Positions 54,647 through 63,971 of a stretch of DNA of 64,000 nucleotides are shown here, in pieces. Within the stretch, counting starts at the first letter, position 1; the number at the start of each line of letters is the position of its first letter. The stretch covers positions 25,431 through 89,430 of the forward strand of contig JAQGLW010000063.1 in assembly GCA_028292665.1 (NCBI GenBank), given 5' to 3'. The stretch comes from Herminiimonas sp. GTDB lineage: Bacteria; Pseudomonadota; Gammaproteobacteria; Burkholderiales; Burkholderiaceae_D. A program made the translations under genes and the position numbers. The notes beneath the pieces were generated by a model, which saw nothing but the letters and a program-made list of their open reading frames with translations, made no database searches and was not told where the DNA came from.

Positions 54647-55576
54647 GTGATTCATTCTCATCATCATGACGATGGTCATCACCACGAAAAAAATGGACAT
54701 CATGCTGTGCCTGACAGCCGGAGCCGTGCATTTGTGCTGGCCATTATTCTCAATCTCGGCTTTGTAGGCATCGAATTCACCTATGGTTTCATCGCGCATT
54801 CGACTGCGTTGATGGCCGATGCCGGACACAATCTTTCGGACGTGCTCGGACTTCTGCTGGCATGGGGTGCGGCACTACTCGCTAAAAAACAGCCCGGTGG
54901 ACGTTATACCTACGGCCTGCGCAGTACGTCGATTCTGGCGGCGCTCGCCAATGCGATGCTGCTGCTGGTCGCGTGCGGCGCCATCGCCCTGGAAGCCGTG
55001 CACCGCTTTGTGGAACCATCCGAAATTGCCGGATTGACGGTGTCCATCGTGGCAGCCGTCGGTATTGTGATAAATGGTTTTTCAGCGTGGCTGTTCATGG
55101 CGGGCAGCAAAGGCGATCTGAATATCCGGGGTGCATATTTGCATATGGCTGCAGATGCCGGTGTGTCGTTGGGCGTTGCCATAGCCGGCGTGGTGATGCT
55201 CTACACAGGCTGGTACTGGCTCGATCCCGTACTGAGCCTTGTGATCGTGGGTGTGGTGCTCGTCGGGACCTGGGGATTGTTGCGCGAAGCAATACAGCTG
55301 TCGTTAAGTGCAGTACCTGCGCACATCGACCTGCAAGCGGTGCAGCTCTTTCTGGCAGACTTGCCTGGTGTCGCAGATGTACACGATTTGCATATATGGG
55401 GGATGAGCACGACGGAGAGCGCGTTGACCGTGCAATTGATCATGCCGGGCGGGTATCCGGGGGATGGGTTTATGGAGCACATTTCCAACGAGTTGGAGAG
55501 GCGCTTCGCCATTCATCACAGTACGCTGCAAATCAGGCTGAGTGCGAGCGAGAGTGGATGTGCGCTTGAGGGTTGA
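54647..55576 (+). CDS. Cation diffusion facilitator, zinc/cobalt/cadmium exporter
   Basis: A 309-residue inner-membrane metal:proton antiporter of the CzcD/ZitB type. A His-rich start (HSHHHDDGHHHEKNGHH) precedes six transmembrane helices with the zinc-site residues in HSTALMADAGHNLSDVLGL and LHMAADAGVSLG. The C-terminal domain contains DVHDLHIWGMST, the usual cytosolic metal-sensing part. The start is GTG 54647 with GGAG 8 bases upstream. It exports Zn and similar ions. Confidence 0.93.
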   Translation: MIHSHHHDDGHHHEKNGHHAVPDSRSRAFVLAIILNLGFVGIEFTYGFIAHSTALMADAGHNLSDVLGLLLAWGAALLAKKQPGGRYTYGLRSTSILAALANAMLLLVACGAIALEAVHRFVEPSEIAGLTVSIVAAVGIVINGFSAWLFMAGSKGDLNIRGAYLHMAADAGVSLGVAIAGVVMLYTGWYWLDPVLSLVIVGVVLVGTWGLLREAIQLSLSAVPAHIDLQAVQLFLADLPGVADVHDLHIWGMSTTESALTVQLIMPGGYPGDGFMEHISNELERRFAIHHSTLQIRLSASESGCALEG

Positions 55577-55599
55577 TCTGATCCGGAAAGCGTGGAACT

Positions 55600-55825
55600 T
55601 ACCCATTCCAGAACAAAGAGAGCTGCGATGGCGATCATGAACAAACTGAACAGTTGCACCGCCGTCTTTGGAAATACCGCTTTAATCGCCTCAGAAAAGC
55701 CTTTGAGGTCATCCACCACGGTTCTTCAGTCGGTGATGAGTTGCAGCCAGACCTTGGCGCCCTTGGTCCGGGCTATCCACGAGCCCGGCAATTCCTTGTC
55801 CATTGAGCACTGACTGGCAATTCCG
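55600..55825 (-). pseudogene. Relic of an IS256-family transposase
   Basis: Reading leftward, broken frames give MDKELPGSWIA (from 55803), TKGAKVWLQLITD, a frameshift where LKNRGV should be, and VDDLKGFSEAIKAVFPKTAV before the match fades near 55600. This parallels the IS256 transposase core (KELLGMW, EGAKFWLQVLTDLKNRG, CVDGLKGFPEAIEAVFPKT, VQLCIVHMIR). A stop, a one-base deletion and an internal deletion after NRGV are apparent. No terminal repeats are recognised. The rest of 55577-56044 shows only the pilin upstream region. Confidence 0.7.
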
Positions 55826-56044
55826 CACAAGAATGCTCGCATCAAACTGAAGTATCTGTATCCAAAAGTCGTTGAGTGATGGACTAGTAGACAACGATAC
55901 AACGATGCAACGCAATATCCAATGCCTTTCATGCTGAAAAACTGACCTGCTGTCGGCAAATTATTGCCAATACGCATCTTTTGAATAATATGACCGTATC
56001 GGCATGAAACAACTGCGATTCAAACTCGAGATATTAAATACAAC

Positions 56045-56470
56045 ATGAATAACAAGACATGGAAACAGATTTCGGCACGAGCCCATAAACCACAGGGCTT
56101 CACCTTGATCGAATTGATGATTGTAGTAGTGATAATCGGCGTTCTTGCGGCAGTTGCTATACCTAGTTATTCAAAATATGTCGTGCGTAGCAAACGTGCG
56201 GCCGCACAGACCGAGATGATGGACATTGCCAATCGCGAACAGCAATTCTTGCTGGCCAACCGCAGTTATGCCGACTTGGCCACACTCCAGACCAACGGAT
56301 ACAGCTTGCCAAGTTCGGTCAGCGCAAAATATACCCCTACGATATCCACTACTACTGCACCGCCTTCCTTCACCATCACTTTCACCCCGATTACCGGAGG
56401 TTCGCAAGCCGGCGATGGCACGCTGACACTGACCAGTGAGGGAGTTAAATCTCCAGCTAACAAATGGTAA
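56045..56470 (+). CDS. pilE: Type IV pilin-like protein, PilE family
   Basis: A 141-residue prepilin. The leader ends in PQG and the mature part starts [20 protein letters not shown], with Glu at mature position 5. The globular domain is short and lacks the cysteine pair of many major pilins, so it is likely a minor pilin. It heads the pilin operon; the next gene overlaps its last codons. Prepilin peptidase should cut after Gly. Confidence 0.9.
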   Translation: MNNKTWKQISARAHKPQGFTLIELMIVVVIIGVLAAVAIPSYSKYVVRSKRAAAQTEMMDIANREQQFLLANRSYADLATLQTNGYSLPSSVSAKYTPTISTTTAPPSFTITFTPITGGSQAGDGTLTLTSEGVKSPANKW

Positions 56471-57042
56471 ATACGCAAATCTCATCCGCCATGTCCATTC
56501 AGCGCGGCGCTACAATGATCGAAGTGCTCGTCACGATCGTCATCCTGGCCTTTGGCCTGTTGGGTCTGGTCGGGCTGCAATCGCGCCTGCAACTGTCCGA
56601 AATGGAAGCTTACCAGCGCGCGCAAGGACTGATCCTGCTGGAAGACATGGCCAACCGCATCGCCAGCAACCGGACTGCTGCAGCGAGCTACGTCACTGGC
56701 ACGGCTTCTCCGCTCGGCGCCGGCATGACTTGTCCCACTACCAGCAGTACCACAGTGCAGAGGGATTCCAACGAGTGGTGCAATGCCCTGCAAGGCGCGG
56801 GCGAGACGCAAACCGGGAGCACGGTTCGCGTGGGCGCCTTTATCGGTGGGCGCGGCTGCGTTGAAAGCCTCGGCAGTGGAGAATACTTGATTACCGTGGC
56901 CTGGCAAGGCATGGGGCCTATTTCAGCACCGCCTTCCAGCGTCGCCTGCGGACAAAACAACTATAACACCGGCACCATGTGCATCAGTGATCGCTGCCGT
57001 CGCGTGTTGACCACGATCGTTCGTATTGCGACGCTGACCTGA
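56464..57042 (+). CDS. pilV: Minor pilin PilV
   Basis: A 192-residue minor pilin that helps start pilus assembly and carries the PilY1 tip protein. The prepilin signature [20 protein letters not shown] has the short A-T after Gly. Five cysteines in the globular part suggest disulphides. Its ATG overlaps the pilE stop by 7 bases, showing translational coupling. Confidence 0.9.
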   Translation: MVNTQISSAMSIQRGATMIEVLVTIVILAFGLLGLVGLQSRLQLSEMEAYQRAQGLILLEDMANRIASNRTAAASYVTGTASPLGAGMTCPTTSSTTVQRDSNEWCNALQGAGETQTGSTVRVGAFIGGRGCVESLGSGEYLITVAWQGMGPISAPPSSVACGQNNYNTGTMCISDRCRRVLTTIVRIATLT

Positions 57043-57043
57043 C

Positions 57044-58495
57044 ATGAACCCAAAACAAAAGACCTGTCGTGACGAGACAACCGCAGAGACACCGCAGTCC
57101 GGCTTTAGCTTGATCGAGTTAATGATCTCTATCACCATCAGCTTATTGATCATGCTGGCGCTGATTACCGTATTCGTCAACATCAACCGCTCCAACGCGG
57201 AGATGGCCAGGGCCAATAGCCAGATCGAAAATGGCCGTTTCGCCATGCAGCTTTTGGAAAGTGATCTTGTCCATGCAGGTTTTTTGGGCGGATATGTCCC
57301 TCAGTACGACGATCTGAGCTCGTATGCGGCTCCCAGCCCAACGTCGACGATTGGAGGTAGCGTACCTACCTCCGTCCCTGATCCCTGTCTTGCTTACAAC
57401 TCAACCAATTGGACTGCCGAGTACAAAGGTAACCTGATTGGCATACCGGTCCAAGCCTACAATGCAATCCCGGCCAGTTGCGCTCTTTCACCTTCCTTCT
57501 TGACCAACCAGCAGGCCAACACCGATGTTCTAGTGGTACGCCATGTCGAAACCTGTGAGGCGGGTGTGGGCAGTTGCGACAATACTGCAGGCAAACTTTA
57601 CTTCCAGTCCTCATTTTGCGAAGCAGACATTTCTGGATCCTATGCGCAGGCAGGTGCGGCCAATACCATCACCTTGGCCGCAACGGCTTCCGCAACTGAC
57701 AATTTCTATAATGGCTTGACCATCCGCATCCTGAGCGGCCCGGGAGTAAATCAAACCCGTGTGATCAGCGCCTACAACGGCACTACCAAGGTTGCCACAG
57801 TGAGCAGTGCCTGGACGTCCATACCGAGCGGATTCTCGAAGTACGTGTTCGGAGTAGGATATGTACTAGACACCACCGGGCATACCTTCACCAAACGAGA
57901 CTGCAGTACGTTTGCGGCCAAACGCAAATTCGTTTCGAACATTTACTACATCCGAAATTTTGCTGTTACCGCCGGAGATGGCATTCCTACGCTGGTACGT
58001 TCGCAGTTCGATCTTGCATCCGGCACGCTGGCGCATCAGCTGGTCACACCGCTGATCGAAGGTATTGAAGGATTCAAGGTTGAATTCGGCATCGACAATC
58101 TCAGTGATTCCGGCGCTGCAACGAATTATACGCAAGCAATCGCTTGGGCCGACCCTACCAACCTCATTTCACCAACCAATCGCGGCGACAGCACCCCTGA
58201 CGGCGCCTTTATACGTTGCACCACTGCTGCGCCTTGCACTGCCGCACAATTGATGGATGTAGTGGCAGTCAAACTCTATGTGCTGGTGCGCAGCAGGGAC
58301 ACCACACCCGGCTACACGGATAGCAAGACCTACTATCTTGATTCAGCGCGAGCCACCGCAGTCGATCCGTGCGTCGACTCGGCCGGAACTGCGTTGACCG
58401 GAGCTGCATTGACCACCTGCAGAAGTTACAAACGCCACGTCTTTTCCACCACCGTGCGTCTGACCAACATCTCCGGAAGAAGAGAGACGCCATAG
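57044..58495 (+). CDS. pilW: Minor pilin PilW
   Basis: A 483-residue minor pilin of the PilW family. The prepilin signature is GFSLIELMISITISLLIM (residues about 20-37), followed by the family-typical SQIENGRFAMQLLESDLVHA and GFLGGY. It starts one base after the pilV stop. The long C-terminal domain has several cysteines. It acts at the pilus base or tip complex with PilV, PilX and PilY1. Confidence 0.9.
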   Translation: MNPKQKTCRDETTAETPQSGFSLIELMISITISLLIMLALITVFVNINRSNAEMARANSQIENGRFAMQLLESDLVHAGFLGGYVPQYDDLSSYAAPSPTSTIGGSVPTSVPDPCLAYNSTNWTAEYKGNLIGIPVQAYNAIPASCALSPSFLTNQQANTDVLVVRHVETCEAGVGSCDNTAGKLYFQSSFCEADISGSYAQAGAANTITLAATASATDNFYNGLTIRILSGPGVNQTRVISAYNGTTKVATVSSAWTSIPSGFSKYVFGVGYVLDTTGHTFTKRDCSTFAAKRKFVSNIYYIRNFAVTAGDGIPTLVRSQFDLASGTLAHQLVTPLIEGIEGFKVEFGIDNLSDSGAATNYTQAIAWADPTNLISPTNRGDSTPDGAFIRCTTAAPCTAAQLMDVVAVKLYVLVRSRDTTPGYTDSKTYYLDSARATAVDPCVDSAGTALTGAALTTCRSYKRHVFSTTVRLTNISGRRETP

Positions 58496-58497
58496 CC

Positions 58498-58986
58498 ATG
58501 AAACCATTCCCATCGCCCTATATCCACCGTGGCGCTACCTTGATCGTGGGCTTGGTCATGCTGACTGTCATCACGCTGATGGTCATTAGCGCTTTTACCC
58601 TTAGCAGTACCAACCTCAAATCGGTAGGCAACATGCAGTTCCGCAATGAAGCGATAGCGGCGGCCAACAAGGCGATCGAGCAGGTAGTGGGATCGGCCTT
58701 CACGACCGGGACGACGACTCAATCAATAAACGTAGATATCAATAATGACGGTACCGTAGATTACGTTGTTTCAGTTGCGCCACCAGTCTGTATCCGTGCT
58801 TCGGTAGGCGGCGCTCCCGTGCTTAGTAGTGTTTCGCTAACGAACATGTCGACAACCGGCTTCTGGAACACGGTATGGGACATCGATGCCACCGTAACCG
58901 ACGTTGTCAGCGGTGGATCGGTTCGGGTGCATTCAGCCGTTCGTGTGTTGCGCACCGATACCCAAAAGACCACAGAATGTCCTTGA
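58498..58986 (+). CDS. pilX: Minor pilin PilX
   Basis: A 162-residue PilX-type minor pilin. The N-terminus HRGATLIVGLVMLTVITLMV is a prepilin-like helix lacking the usual Glu 5, as normal for PilX. The globular part has three cysteines. Its ATG lies 2 bases after the pilW stop. It works with PilV/PilW to display PilY1. Confidence 0.87.
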   Translation: MKPFPSPYIHRGATLIVGLVMLTVITLMVISAFTLSSTNLKSVGNMQFRNEAIAAANKAIEQVVGSAFTTGTTTQSINVDINNDGTVDYVVSVAPPVCIRASVGGAPVLSSVSLTNMSTTGFWNTVWDIDATVTDVVSGGSVRVHSAVRVLRTDTQKTTECP

Positions 58987-59011
58987 AGCATCCTGACGAC
59001 AGGAGAATCAC

Positions 59012-62000
59012 ATGAAAAACCACTTCCTTAAAAGTATGCTGGCAGTTGTCATGTTGGTATTTCATTTATCTTCATCCGCAGCTGACACGGATCTGTTTGT
59101 CGGGTTGCCGCCTAATCCCGGCGACTTGCCCAACGTGTTGTTCATTTTGGATAATACGGCCAACTGGAATAACGCCTTCACCAATGAAATTGCGGCGTTG
59201 CGCGCGGTGATTACCGCCTTGCCAGTGAATACCGATGGGTCTGCGCAGTTTCGGATCGGCTTTATGTTGTTTACCGAAACAGGTGGTGGCAATAGCGGGA
59301 CAGATGGCGGTTATATGCGTGTCGCGATTCGCGATCTGACTTCTACCAACAAGACCAAATATCTGGCATTTCTGGCCAGCCTCGACGTGACTGCTGACAA
59401 GTCGAACGGCGGCAAGTTGGGTGCCACGATGGCCGATGCTTATCGTTATTTTTCCGGCGGCACACCCTATTCGGGTAACAATAAAAACAAGACGGATTAC
59501 ACCGGCAATACATCAGGCACTACGGCGTCCAATGCCATCTATGCGATCGCCAATACCGCCCCCAATAAAAATGCGCTGAATTCAAAAGCAGGAACCACTT
59601 ATAACACCCCGGTTATTGCCGGTAGCTGCGCCAAGAACTTCATCGTTTATATCAGCAACGGTGCAGCGAGCGACAACAGCTCCGATACGACCGCTGCCAC
59701 TACGGCACTGACTGATGCCGGCGGCATTTCTACCGCAATCACAATTTCACCGAGCGGCTCGCAAGATAACGTGGGCGATGAATGGGCACGTTTTATGAAG
59801 TCGACCGGCTTGGGTGTTACGACCTATACGATTGATGTCGATAAAGTCACCAACGGTCAGGGACCGGGTTGGAGCGCACTTTTAAATAGCATGGCAACTG
59901 TCAGCAGCGGGAAATATTTTGATGTCAGCTCGTCGGTCAATAGCGGGCAGCAAATCAAGGATGCCTTGAGCGGGATTTTTTCTGAAATCCAGTCCGTCAA
60001 CAGCGTGTTTGCCGCAGTCAGCTTGCCGGTCAGCGTCAACACTCAAGGTACTTACCGTAATCAAGTTTATATCGGCATGTTCCGACCGGATTCAACTGCC
60101 GCCCCGCGTTGGGCAGGCAACTTGAAACAATACAAGCTAGGCTATATCAACAACGTACTCAGTTTGCAGGATGCGGATTCGGCCAGTGCGATCAACAGCA
60201 GTACCGGCTTTATCACCGAGTGCGCACGCAGCTACTGGACGCCCACCACGGTTGACAACTATTGGTCTTACAAACCGAACGGCGGATGTCTTACGATTGC
60301 CAATTCCAACTTCTCCAACTATCCGGATGGCAACGTGGTCGACAAGGGCGCCCAGGCTTACGCGCTTCGCAATATGAGCTCACGTCCAGTCAAGACATGT
60401 TCTTCGGTCTTTGCTTCATGCACGTCCTTGATCAATTTTGATAACACCACGGTCACAGCGGCAATGCTCGGTGCGGCCACTACAACCGAGCGCGATGCGA
60501 TTATCAACTGGGCAAAAGGGCTGAATCCTGATAATGAAGGTGCAAAAGGGATTGCCGCCATGCGCCCGTCGGCGCATGGCGACGTGGTGCACTCGCGGCC
60601 AGTGGCAATCAACTTCGGGACGGAGGCTGCACCTCAGGTAGTGGTATTTTATGGCGCTAATGACGGTGTGCTGCGTGCTGTCAATGGCAATCGCACCGGC
60701 AACATCGGCACGGTTGCTCCAGGCGCCGAATTGTGGGCATTTATCCCGCCCGAATTCTACAGCTTTATTAAACGTATTCGCGACAACAATATAGAACTCT
60801 ACTATCCCGGCACACCTGCAATCACAACGCAGGTCAAGCCTTACGCGATTGATGGACCGATTTCGGCATACAGGGACTCCACCCACGCCTATATCTATGC
60901 CACTATGCGGCGCGGCGGACGAGTACTGTACGCATTTGATGTCAGCACCCCTGGCACACCAACCTTGAAATGGAAAAAGGGTTGTCCCAACGCAAGCGAT
61001 GATACAGGCTGCACCACAGGTTTCAGCGGCATCGGACAGACTTGGTCGGCACCTAAAACGCTGTTATCGTCGTCCTATGGCACAGCTCCACTGTTAATGG
61101 TAGGCGGTGGATACGATAACTGCGAAGATGCCGATGCCAATACTTGCACGACTACCAAGGGCAACAAGATTTATGTGATGGATGCAGATACCGGCGTTTT
61201 GCTCAACACATTTACTACTGACCGCGGTGTAGTGGCCGATGTATTCATCGTGCCGGACGTAGATGGTACCGCTAAGCATGCGTATGCAGCGGACTTGGGC
61301 GGAAATATTTATCGCATCAATATAGGCACACTCGCTCCGGCAGCTTGGACAATGACCAAGATCGCATCATTGGGGTGCGACACCACAGCGGCCTGCACCT
61401 CAAACCGGAAATTCCTGTTTGCGCCGGACGTGGTCGAGGATAGCGGAACCTACACATTGCTGATTGGCTCCGGCGATCGCGAAAAGCCATTGGGCAATGC
61501 CTATTATCCGTTGACAGGGGCCGTAGCCAACTATTTCTTCATGTTCAAGGACAAGCCTTTGGATGCCACCTGGTTGTCGGACGAACTGACTAATTCTGTT
61601 TGCGGACTAGCGGTAATCTGTAAAAACTCGCTGTATCCCATCACGACCAGTACTACGCCGACAGTCGCGCAATTGGCGACAAAAAAAGGCTGGTATCTGG
61701 GCTTGCGCACGTCGGAGCAAGTGGTGACATCTGCTATCACAGTGTTTGATAACGTGACGTTCAGCACGCATATGCCCGCGGTGGCCGTAGCCGGATCCTG
61801 CGCTTCCAATCTTGGTACGGCATCGGTCTATAACATTTCGTACAAAAATGCGTCGAGTTCAAAAGGCACCAACCAACGCTTCGAGACGATTTCCGGTGGT
61901 GGTTTGCCGCCGTCACCCGTGGCAGGTAACGTCACGCTGGATAACGGGACGACTGTTCCTTTCTGCATCGGGTGCAATCCGAACTCGCCACTGGAAGGCG

Positions 62001-62068
62001 GTAACCCAATCACTCCGACTGGAGCGATTCAGCCCAAGGCACGGGTTTATTGGTATATCCAGAAATGA
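59012..62068 (+). CDS. pilY1: Pilus tip adhesin PilY1
   Basis: A 1018-residue secreted pilus-tip adhesin and assembly factor. After a signal peptide (to about residue 23, LSSSAADT) an N-terminal von Willebrand A-like region starts NVLFILDNTANWNNAF, where the usual DxSxS metal site is altered. The C-terminal beta-propeller has GDVVHSRPVAINFG, VVFYGANDGVLRAVNG and the calcium-binding loop DVDGTAKHAYAADLGGN. These are classical PilY1 features. Calcium binding regulates pilus retraction in Pseudomonas. It follows pilX by 25 bases with an AGGAGA ribosome binding site. Confidence 0.94.
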   Translation: MKNHFLKSMLAVVMLVFHLSSSAADTDLFVGLPPNPGDLPNVLFILDNTANWNNAFTNEIAALRAVITALPVNTDGSAQFRIGFMLFTETGGGNSGTDGGYMRVAIRDLTSTNKTKYLAFLASLDVTADKSNGGKLGATMADAYRYFSGGTPYSGNNKNKTDYTGNTSGTTASNAIYAIANTAPNKNALNSKAGTTYNTPVIAGSCAKNFIVYISNGAASDNSSDTTAATTALTDAGGISTAITISPSGSQDNVGDEWARFMKSTGLGVTTYTIDVDKVTNGQGPGWSALLNSMATVSSGKYFDVSSSVNSGQQIKDALSGIFSEIQSVNSVFAAVSLPVSVNTQGTYRNQVYIGMFRPDSTAAPRWAGNLKQYKLGYINNVLSLQDADSASAINSSTGFITECARSYWTPTTVDNYWSYKPNGGCLTIANSNFSNYPDGNVVDKGAQAYALRNMSSRPVKTCSSVFASCTSLINFDNTTVTAAMLGAATTTERDAIINWAKGLNPDNEGAKGIAAMRPSAHGDVVHSRPVAINFGTEAAPQVVVFYGANDGVLRAVNGNRTGNIGTVAPGAELWAFIPPEFYSFIKRIRDNNIELYYPGTPAITTQVKPYAIDGPISAYRDSTHAYIYATMRRGGRVLYAFDVSTPGTPTLKWKKGCPNASDDTGCTTGFSGIGQTWSAPKTLLSSSYGTAPLLMVGGGYDNCEDADANTCTTTKGNKIYVMDADTGVLLNTFTTDRGVVADVFIVPDVDGTAKHAYAADLGGNIYRINIGTLAPAAWTMTKIASLGCDTTAACTSNRKFLFAPDVVEDSGTYTLLIGSGDREKPLGNAYYPLTGAVANYFFMFKDKPLDATWLSDELTNSVCGLAVICKNSLYPITTSTTPTVAQLATKKGWYLGLRTSEQVVTSAITVFDNVTFSTHMPAVAVAGSCASNLGTASVYNISYKNASSSKGTNQRFETISGGGLPPSPVAGNVTLDNGTTVPFCIGCNPNSPLEGGNPITPTGAIQPKARVYWYIQK

Positions 62069-62082
62069 CAGGAAGAACGGCA

Positions 62083-62619
62083 ATGCATACCAGTCGGCAT
62101 TTGTTGAAGTCAGGTAGTTTGTCGCTGTCAGCCGGGCGCGGATTTACACTGATTGAATTAATGGTCGTCATTGCTGTAACAGCTATTCTGCTGGCAACAG
62201 CGGCACCGTCCTTCAACGATATCGTGCTAGGCAATAAACTCGGTTCATATGCTAATAATCTTGTGGCCAGCGCGAGTCTTGCAAGAAGCGAAGCAATCAA
62301 ACGCAATACTGCGGTAACCCTATGCGTGTCTAGTGACGGCACAAGCTGCACTACGACAGGGGGCTGGGAACAGGGTTGGATTGTATTGGTCGGAACGACA
62401 TTACTTCATCGACAGCAGGCCGCATCTTCCGGATTGAAAATAACTGAAGCAAGTGCCATAAGGACAATGGCTTTTGATCCGAGCGGAGTAGGTGCGCTCG
62501 CAGCTTCGCTTACAGTTTGCCGCGCGACACCGACCGCAGGCAAGCAGGAACGCGTGGTTACGATCAGTGCGACTGGCCGCGCTTTTGTCAAGAAGACCAC
62601 GGTCGGGTCTTGTTCATAA
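62083..62619 (+). CDS. fimT: FimT/GspH-like pseudopilin
   Basis: A 178-residue prepilin-like protein. The prepilin signature [20 protein letters not shown] is followed by the FimT/GspH pattern of LARSEAIKRNTAVTLC, GWEQGWIVLV and the end ISATGRAFV. An AGGAAG ribosome binding site supports ATG 62083; an ATG at 62065 overlaps the pilY1 stop and is an alternative. It is the last gene of the pilin operon; FimT proteins elsewhere bind DNA or join the minor-pilin complex. Confidence 0.88.
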   Translation: MHTSRHLLKSGSLSLSAGRGFTLIELMVVIAVTAILLATAAPSFNDIVLGNKLGSYANNLVASASLARSEAIKRNTAVTLCVSSDGTSCTTTGGWEQGWIVLVGTTLLHRQQAASSGLKITEASAIRTMAFDPSGVGALAASLTVCRATPTAGKQERVVTISATGRAFVKKTTVGSCS

Positions 62620-62739
62620 ACGAAATGCTGAACTGATACATGACGCGAAAGTGTCTGAACGCGACTGCTGTTGTAATGGATGAAAACTTCAGACAGCCGC
62701 ATCGCCGTATCCGTTCTTACAGACATAGCATGAATAGGT

Positions 62740-63558
62740 ATGGACTCGCATTTCTCATTCCACCCCTTCCGTCCCGCAAGGGCGAGAACAGTGCTCGATG
62801 AAGGAAAAATTCATCACGCCGAATCAATGGATTTCTGCGGCAGATTAGCGATGGCGTTTATTGGAAAAAGCGCGTCGTCCGGTATCAACGCTCGATCGGC
62901 CATATCGTTTCTGAGCTCTCTTTTTTTGCATTTGGCTGCGCTTTTTGTTTTTTATGGCATAGGCTTGTTCGAGCATGGAATTGCTCGCCGTGTCGGAAAT
63001 TCAACGGCGGAGCGCCCATCTCTGGCAATAAGAATCGTAGCAAATGAAAAGATGCAGTCACAGACACCTCCACAGAAAGCCGCAAGCATAAATCTCATTG
63101 GCACTCAAGAATCCTCGATTGAAAAATCGTCGGCGCAGTCTTCTCAGGTGCGCGAAACAAGCGATCTCTTTTCCACTCCGGAATCGTCGACGGAAACAAT
63201 GGAAATATTGCAATCTACAGAACGTGATTCTGCATTGCTGCCCAATCAGGATTATCTGCCGTTAGGCCGCCTTACCCGCCTACCGGTCCCAGTTGCCGAT
63301 ATCGATTTGAACGTGGCGGAAATTAGCGACGTCGCACTTCCGGGGACAATAGAGTTGACGGTTTTGATCAACGCAGATGGCACAGTTGCCGACGTCGTTA
63401 TGCCAATCAAGAACGAACGCACACGAGTATTTGCAGATCGCGTCGCAGAGCGTTTTAAAAGCGCTCGTTTTATCCCGGGAGAAATGGACGGTCGCGCAAT
63501 AAAGTCACGATTGGAGATAACAGTGGTCTACGAGGACTTGCAGACAGTAAAGAATTAA
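62740..63558 (+). CDS. TonB-like C-terminal domain protein
   Basis: A 272-residue membrane-anchored protein. A helix at about residues 53-75 (ISFLSSLFLHLAALFVFYG) is followed by a Ser/Thr/Gln-rich periplasmic linker and a C-terminal TonB-like domain (LPGTIELTVLINADGTVADV, ADRVAERFKSARFIPG and the end RLEITVVYED). It could be an orphan TonB energy transducer, with no ExbB/ExbD nearby. The start is uncertain: the in-frame ATGs at 62740, 62827 and 62851 lack good ribosome binding sites. Confidence 0.78.
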   Translation: MDSHFSFHPFRPARARTVLDEGKIHHAESMDFCGRLAMAFIGKSASSGINARSAISFLSSLFLHLAALFVFYGIGLFEHGIARRVGNSTAERPSLAIRIVANEKMQSQTPPQKAASINLIGTQESSIEKSSAQSSQVRETSDLFSTPESSTETMEILQSTERDSALLPNQDYLPLGRLTRLPVPVADIDLNVAEISDVALPGTIELTVLINADGTVADVVMPIKNERTRVFADRVAERFKSARFIPGEMDGRAIKSRLEITVVYEDLQTVKN

Positions 63559-63632
63559 CGAGTTTATTTTAGATTCGATATAGCTTTCATTACAATGGAA
63601 TACTTGCAAACTTCATTGGAAAGAATTTCGGC

Positions 63633-63915
63633 ATGGCGATAGATTCTCTGCATAGCTACTTGGCTGTGCTGGCAATCGGTCCTGAAGTCGTTCCTTGGCC
63701 AAATGGCTGCCGCAAATATGGATTTCTTTTCCAGAGATGCGCTGGAATTCAAATTCGGCAAGGAGTTCGAACGGATTACCGGCTTGATCGCGCTTCATGA
63801 ATGAAATTGTTTTCACGCTCGCCGATCCAAGACAGTACATACCGGCGACATCCGCGGCACCGGGCGCACCGCCGACATGACTGCCGCCATCATCGCGGCT
63901 GTTCGAAAGTAGGCA
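63633..63915 (+). pseudogene. Possible relic of an isocitrate/isopropylmalate-type dehydrogenase
   Basis: The gap 63559-63971 before fumC shows two short protein-like pieces in different plus frames. One is LAVLAIGPEVVP (about 63659-63695), resembling the N-terminal IAVLPGDGIGPEVVP of the decarboxylating dehydrogenase family. The other is HTGDIRGTGRTADMTAAI (about 63845-63900), resembling its C-terminal region (TxDLGGxAxTxE), ending at a TAG. Stops separate them. If right, the middle is deleted. The evidence is short and weak. Confidence 0.3.
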
Positions 63916-63971
63916 GTTCCATGACAACGGGAACAGATCGCAATCGAATCATTCAATAGCGGAGCAACAGC

